Assembly (NCBI GenBank): GCA_001800675.1 | Contig: MGVW01000062.1 | Span: 1 to 10,609, forward strand | Length of the DNA: 10,609 nt | Source of the DNA: Euryarchaeota archaeon RBG_13_57_23 | GTDB taxonomy: Archaea; Thermoplasmatota; Thermoplasmata; UBA10834 | Reading direction: 5' to 3' | Part shown: positions 6,891-10,609 of the stretch, in pieces | Numbering within the stretch: position 1 is the stretch's first letter | Layout: the number at the start of each line of letters is the position of its first letter | Translations under genes and position numbers: made by a program | The notes under the pieces: model-generated | What the model was told of the DNA's origin: nothing | The model's input: only the letters and a program-made list of their open reading frames with translations | The model's database searches: none

Positions 6891-7952
6891 ATGTCTAGAA
6901 CGGGCAAGGGAATGAGAAAACTGGGCGAGTACCACGACGGTACCAGCGACGGTCTCGCGCCTCTGGAACCGCTCGATCTGGGCAAGTGCAAGAGCGTCTC
7001 AGATCTCGTGAGGGGGATGAGCAGATGTAGCTTCGGCGCGAGAAGCGTCGGAGAGGCCGCGGATGTTGTCGAGGCGATGGTGAAGGACAAGGACTGCTTC
7101 AAGGTTCTGACGTTGTCCGGCGCGATGACGCCCGCGAAGATGGGCCTCGTCATATGCGACATGATCGACCTCGGGATGACGGACGCAATAATCTCGACAG
7201 GCGCGATCATGGCCCATGGAATGGTCGAGTCAACTGGCAGATCTCATTTCAAGCACAACGAGTTCATGGACGACAATCAGCTCTACAAGATGGGCTATAA
7301 CAGGATATATGACACGATCGAGCTGGAGCGCAGCCTGGATGATATGGAGCTGATATTCAGGAAGGTCATCGAGGGAGTCAAGGGCAAGGAGTCATTGGGA
7401 AGCTTCGAGCTCAATTGGCTGATCGGGGAATACCTGTCGAAGACTACAACGGAGGACCAGCGAGGGATCCTCAAATCCGCTTTCCTGAGAAAGGTTCCGG
7501 TCTATGTCCCTGCCCTCACTGATTCTGAGCTTGGTCTGGATTTCGGCATATACATCAGGCGTATGAAGCTGGCGGGCAAGAAGCACGTGAACTACGATGC
7601 ATTTGCAGACCTAGAGGACTACACCGCGCGCGTGCTGTCCTCCAAGAAGCTGGGCATCTTGACGATTGGTGGCGGCGTCCCGCGCAACTGGGCCCAGCAG
7701 GTTGGCCCGTACCTGGACATAATCGACAAGCGCATAGGGGTCGGTGGAGGATTCAAACGATTCGACTACGCTGTGAGGATCTGCCCTGAGCCAGTGCATT
7801 GGGGTGGCCTGTCAGGGTGCACCTACTCCGAGGGAGTTTCATGGGGCAAGATACGGCCGAGATCCGAGGGTGGAAAATATGTGGAGGTCATGGCTGACGC
7901 CACGATCGCTTGGCCCATCATTGTGAAGGCCGTGATGGAACGACTTGAGTAG
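6891..7952 (+). CDS. deoxyhypusine synthase family protein (possibly DHS-like/homospermidine synthase type)
   Basis: The protein is 353 residues. Deoxyhypusine synthase uses NAD and spermidine to move an aminobutyl group onto one lysine of translation factor aIF5A; relatives make homospermidine from similar chemistry. Visible motifs are LTLSGAMTPAKMG (73-85), STGA (102-105), the MDDNQLYKMGYNRIYDT segment (126-142), GGGVPRN (260-266), and EGVSWGKI (314-321) with the catalytic, imine-forming Lys320. The segment WGGLSGCTYSEGVSWGK (304-320) and the ending DATIAWPII resemble the DHS-like clade (T/S-GGLSGAT...VSWGK) more than canonical DHS, which usually has an S-D-S-G-A-R-like stretch there, so the exact product is uncertain. 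The 56 upstream codons in the open frame overlap pdaD and have no family similarity. It is very likely co-transcribed with pdaD. The stop is TAG, with an in-frame TGA three codons later. Confidence 0.88.
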   Translation: MSRTGKGMRKLGEYHDGTSDGLAPLEPLDLGKCKSVSDLVRGMSRCSFGARSVGEAADVVEAMVKDKDCFKVLTLSGAMTPAKMGLVICDMIDLGMTDAIISTGAIMAHGMVESTGRSHFKHNEFMDDNQLYKMGYNRIYDTIELERSLDDMELIFRKVIEGVKGKESLGSFELNWLIGEYLSKTTTEDQRGILKSAFLRKVPVYVPALTDSELGLDFGIYIRRMKLAGKKHVNYDAFADLEDYTARVLSSKKLGILTIGGGVPRNWAQQVGPYLDIIDKRIGVGGGFKRFDYAVRICPEPVHWGGLSGCTYSEGVSWGKIRPRSEGGKYVEVMADATIAWPIIVKAVMERLE

Positions 7953-7956
7953 CAGA

Positions 7957-10032
7957 TCAAGTGACTCCCAGGCGGTCTAGTATGAAAGCGTACATGCACG
8001 CAAACCACTTCAGGTGGTCATAGCGTCCGGAAGCCCCTGCATGTCCTTCAACTATCCCGACCCGGAAAAGCAATAGATTGTCGTCGGTCCTCATCGCCCT
8101 CAGCTTCGCAATCCATTTTGCGGGCTCCCAGTAACCAACTCTCGAGTCGTTCAGGCCCGCAGTGACCAGCATGTTCGGGTATGCTTTTCTGGCCACATTG
8201 TCATACGGTGAATACTTCTTGATGTAGTCGTAGTGTTCCTTCTCTGCGGGGTTGCCCCATTCCTCGAATTCGCCCACGGTCAGAGGGATGGTCGGGTCCA
8301 GCATGGTTGTGATGCCGTCGACGAAGGGCACTTCCGCGACCACCGCCTTGAACAGATCGGGACGCATGTTCGTAACCACTCCCATTAGCAGACCACCCGC
8401 ACTCCTACCTCTTATCGCGAGCTTCTTAGGGGATGTGTAGCCCTCCTTCACGAGGTGTTCCGCGCAGGCGATGAAGTCGTTGAAGGTGTTGATCTTGCTC
8501 AGCAAGCGGCCGTCGTGGTGCCACTTCCTCCCCATATCCCCTCCGCCCCTTATGTGCGCGTACGCGCACACGAAGCCACGTTCTAGCAGTGACACGAGGT
8601 TAGTGTTGAAACCTGAGGTTGCCCATTCGAAAGTGGCATAGGCACCATATGCATAGAGGTAGCATGGGTTCTTGCCATCTTTCCTCAGCCCTTTCATGTG
8701 CACGATCGAGACAGGCACCTTGACCCCATCTTCGGATGTCGCCCACGTCATATGTGCCGTGTACTTGTCCGGGTCGTACCCGGGAATGTCGTCCTCCTTC
8801 AGCAGTCGCAGCTTCCGGGATTCCAAGTCATACTCATACTCGCGCGTGGGTGTGACCAGCGACCAGTATCTGACTCTCAACTTGTTCGAATCTGGGTTCT
8901 GATTGGTCACGGGCATCACGAAGTACACCTGCTCTCCGAAGTCGATGGTGTGCAAGCTCATGTCATCGAGTGAGTAGATTCGTATCTTCCCCTGCGCGTT
9001 CTGACGTTCGAAGACCACGAGGGATTTCTCGAATGGCTCGACCCACGGATTGGGGTCGCTGACGTCGATTACCACATCGCCCCTGTGCGGGATGAGCTCG
9101 CTCCAGTTCTCTCTTGCGATGTTGTCATCGGGGACCGTCATTATCTTGAAGTTGATTGCATCCTCGTTGGTCACCACATAGAATGTGTGCCCCAGGTGCA
9201 GCACGAAATATTCGACCATATGCTTCCTAGGACGGAACAGTCTGAAAGATTCATCAGTTGCGTCCGCAGGAAGATAGCGGACCTCGGAGGTGGTGGCGCT
9301 TTCGATGGTTATCAGCAGGAATTTCCTTGACTTGGTCTTAGTCACTTCGAGGTAGTAGAATGCGGGATCCTCCTCGTGGAACACGAGGACGTCGCTCTTC
9401 GGGTCCGATCCCAGCACGTGTTTCCAAACCTTGTCTGGCCTGTACTCCTTGTCCATCGTGGAATAGAATATCGTCGTGCTATCGTTCGCCCACTCGACAT
9501 CGTGAGTGTTCCTGATCTGATCTTGGAGCATCTTGCCAGTCGTCAGGTCCTTCACGAAGAGCGTGTATCTCTCGGAACCGTCCATGTCAGCGAGGTAGGT
9601 CAGTCTGTTGTGGTTCGGACTCACCTTGACCATGCTGACTTTGAAGAAAGTGTTGCCGGAGGCGACGACGTTGAGGTCTAGGATGATCTCTTCTTCTGCC
9701 TCTTGACTTCCTTTCTTCCGGCAGTGGATTTGATACTGCTTGTCGGCTTCGGTCCTGTAGTAGTAGAAAAAATCGTCAATCCTCTCTGGGACAGACGTAT
9801 CAGTATCCTTGTTCCGAGCTCTCAACTCCTCGAACAACTTCCTCTGAAGGTCCTCGGTATGCTTCATCATTTCAGAGGTGTATCTGTTCTCCGCCTCGAG
9901 GTATTCGATGACACCAGGGTTATTCCTGTCGCGCAGCCAGTAGTACTCGTCGATGCGTTCGTGTCCGTGCGCGACAAGTACCCTGGGCACTCTCCTCGCG
10001 ACGGGGGGCTTGGGCGATTCTTGCTCCGCCAT
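7957..10032 (-). CDS. oligopeptidase B-like serine peptidase (S9 prolyl oligopeptidase family)
   Basis: The protein is 691 residues, the length of bacterial oligopeptidase B. Residues from about 10-75 carry the family N-terminal block (E-R-I-D-E-Y-Y-W-L-R-D). About 80-410 form the beta-propeller that limits access to short peptides. About 420-691 form the alpha/beta-hydrolase domain. The catalytic triad is Ser544 in GRSAGG, Asp629 in GLNDSRVGYWEPAKW, and His664 in EGHAGASGR. The stretch VPFVDGITTMLDPTIPLT-VGEFEEWGNP (568-594) matches the oligopeptidase B region whose acidic residues favour basic P1/P2 substrates, so cleavage after Arg/Lys in small peptides is expected. There is no signal peptide, so it is cytoplasmic. 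The ATG at 10032 has no Shine-Dalgarno, but a TATA box lies 23-31 bases upstream, which suggests a leaderless mRNA. Its 3' end faces the deoxyhypusine synthase-family gene, 4 bases apart. Typical prolyl oligopeptidase is the main alternative. Confidence 0.94.
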   Translation of the reverse strand: MAEQESPKPPVARRVPRVLVAHGHERIDEYYWLRDRNNPGVIEYLEAENRYTSEMMKHTEDLQRKLFEELRARNKDTDTSVPERIDDFFYYYRTEADKQYQIHCRKKGSQEAEEEIILDLNVVASGNTFFKVSMVKVSPNHNRLTYLADMDGSERYTLFVKDLTTGKMLQDQIRNTHDVEWANDSTTIFYSTMDKEYRPDKVWKHVLGSDPKSDVLVFHEEDPAFYYLEVTKTKSRKFLLITIESATTSEVRYLPADATDESFRLFRPRKHMVEYFVLHLGHTFYVVTNEDAINFKIMTVPDDNIARENWSELIPHRGDVVIDVSDPNPWVEPFEKSLVVFERQNAQGKIRIYSLDDMSLHTIDFGEQVYFVMPVTNQNPDSNKLRVRYWSLVTPTREYEYDLESRKLRLLKEDDIPGYDPDKYTAHMTWATSEDGVKVPVSIVHMKGLRKDGKNPCYLYAYGAYATFEWATSGFNTNLVSLLERGFVCAYAHIRGGGDMGRKWHHDGRLLSKINTFNDFIACAEHLVKEGYTSPKKLAIRGRSAGGLLMGVVTNMRPDLFKAVVAEVPFVDGITTMLDPTIPLTVGEFEEWGNPAEKEHYDYIKKYSPYDNVARKAYPNMLVTAGLNDSRVGYWEPAKWIAKLRAMRTDDNLLLFRVGIVEGHAGASGRYDHLKWFACMYAFILDRLGVT

Positions 10033-10054
10033 CGTCTACTGGATAGAATTGGTT

Positions 10055-10063
10055 GTATTAAAC
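10055..10063 (-). promoter_or_regulatory. TATA box of the oligopeptidase B gene
   Basis: The minus strand reads GTTTAATAC with its centre about 27 bases from the ATG at 10032, the canonical spacing for a leaderless archaeal transcript. The same GTTTAATA core at the same distance precedes the TauE permease gene. Confidence 0.6.
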
Positions 10064-10179
10064 AAACCGATGGCCTGGGAGAAACCTCGGAATCTGGGCC
10101 ATATGGCTTGGTGGTTGGTCGGTTACTTCGGTTGACGAAAAGGATATCTGAGGGTTAGCTGTTGCCGGGCCCAGGCAGA

Positions 10180-10195
10180 CTCGCAAGCGTGCGAG
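10180..10195 (+). promoter_or_regulatory. hairpin directly next to the MttB-family ribosome-binding site
   Basis: CTCGCA (10180-10185) and TGCGAG (10190-10195) pair perfectly around a four-base loop, AGCG. The 3' arm ends on the first G of the Shine-Dalgarno GGAGGTG (10195-10201). The rest of the 175-base divergent gap has only a weak TATA-like GATATC near 10142-10147 on the plus strand. Confidence 0.4.
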
Positions 10196-10201
10196 GAGGT
10201 G
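10195..10201 (+). promoter_or_regulatory. strong Shine-Dalgarno of the MttB-family gene
   Basis: GGAGGTG is a full match to the archaeal anti-Shine-Dalgarno, with six bases before ATG 10208. It is the strongest ribosome-binding site in the window and shows that this gene, unlike several neighbours, is read from a leadered transcript. Confidence 0.75.
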
Positions 10202-10207
10202 GAGAAG

Positions 10208-10609
10208 ATGGCGGACTTCGAAGCTAGATTCAAGGTGCGGAAGCGCCTGGACACGTTGACTCAGGAGGATAAGAAGAAGATACACGATGCGGCGCTGGAC
10301 TTGCTTGAACACATCGGGATCAGGATCGATAGTTCGGTTGCGCGCAAGGGCTTGAAGAAGGCCGGAGCAACAGTCGACGAGGCCTCCATGATTGTCAAGA
10401 TGCCCAGGAACGTTGTCGATGATCTGCTCAGGTCGGTTCCCTCCAGCATAGTTCTCGCAGCAAGGAGCAAGGAATTCGACCTGCCGCTAGATGGAACGCA
10501 CTTCTACTTCACAACCGATGGCTGCGGCGTCAGCGTCTGGGATGCTAAGTCTTGCACGAGGAGGAAATCTTGCCTCGAGGACATCAGGAGGACTGCAATC
10601 ATCGCTGAC
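10208..10609 (+). CDS. MttB-family corrinoid methyltransferase, N-terminal part (cut by the right edge)
   Basis: 134 codons are open from ATG 10208 to the window edge. The translation begins MADFEARFKVRKRLDTLTQE and continues with the family's N-terminal pattern: an IHDAALDLLEHIGIRID helix (25-41), a short KKAGA-V-D segment, V-x-MPRNVVDDLLRSVPSSIVL (63-82), F-Y-F-TTDG (98-104) and CLEDIRRTAIIAD at the edge. The family includes trimethylamine:corrinoid methyltransferase MttB and its non-pyrrolysine relatives such as glycine betaine methyltransferase MtgB, which pass a methyl group to a corrinoid protein. Full members are about 480-500 residues, so about 70 percent is missing. The place where MttB has an in-frame amber codon for pyrrolysine lies outside, so substrate class cannot be told. 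A strong Shine-Dalgarno precedes it; it diverges from the oligopeptidase B gene. Confidence 0.85.
   Translation, partial: MADFEARFKVRKRLDTLTQEDKKKIHDAALDLLEHIGIRIDSSVARKGLKKAGATVDEASMIVKMPRNVVDDLLRSVPSSIVLAARSKEFDLPLDGTHFYFTTDGCGVSVWDAKSCTRRKSCLEDIRRTAIIAD

Noticed and set aside
10070..10135. Short open frame of 21 codons with three tryptophans (begins MAWEKPRNLG) upstream of the MttB-family gene, a possible leader peptide.
   Set aside because: No ribosome-binding site and no promoter at suitable distance; its composition follows a GGTT-rich stretch. It is not supported as a gene.
1..10609. CRISPR repeats, transposase, integrase, attachment sites or a defence cluster.
   Set aside because: No regularly spaced repeats of 20 or more bases, no terminal inverted repeats, and all long frames are accounted for by metabolic and transport genes.

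Overview
The window is archaeal. It carries a pyruvoyl-dependent arginine decarboxylase, a deoxyhypusine synthase-family gene, a tungsten-type aldehyde:ferredoxin oxidoreductase (AOR), and TATA-box promoters lying about 26-32 bases upstream of start codons with little or no 5' leader. The best guess is a Thermoplasmatota or related euryarchaeal lineage. That guess rests on gene content, leaderless-looking genes and a PKD-domain ABC permease, not on any marker gene. I see no RNA gene, CRISPR array, insertion sequence or prophage.

Layout. Bases 1-2688, minus strand: an ABC-2 export system. The ATPase comes first and overlaps by 4 bases a TTG-started permease that runs off the left edge. The permease carries three PKD-like domains in one extracytoplasmic loop between its first two membrane helices. 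Bases 2811-5148, minus strand: an AOR-family enzyme followed after 61 bases by a GyrI-like ligand-binding protein. Bases 5149-5320: a divergent control region with an AOR promoter, a TauE promoter, and a cluster of direct repeats and palindromes between them. Bases 5321-6130, plus strand: a TauE/SafE-type permease. Bases 6251-7952, plus strand: arginine decarboxylase (PdaD) followed by a deoxyhypusine synthase-family protein, a probable polyamine/hypusine pair. Bases 7957-10032, minus strand: a full-length oligopeptidase B-like peptidase, tail to tail with the previous gene and only 4 bases away. Bases 10208-10609, plus strand: the N-terminal part of an MttB-family corrinoid methyltransferase, cut by the right edge.

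How the genes work together. The clearest functional link is PdaD to the deoxyhypusine synthase-family gene: arginine is decarboxylated to agmatine, which leads to polyamines and the aminobutyl modification of aIF5A. The C-terminal region of the second enzyme resembles the DHS-like/homospermidine synthase clade as much as canonical DHS, so its product is left open. AOR, the GyrI-like protein and the divergently transcribed TauE permease may form a small aldehyde or sulfur-compound module, but this rests on position only. The MttB-family start hints at methylamine or betaine demethylation. The residue that would tell these apart (pyrrolysine/amber or not) lies beyond the window.
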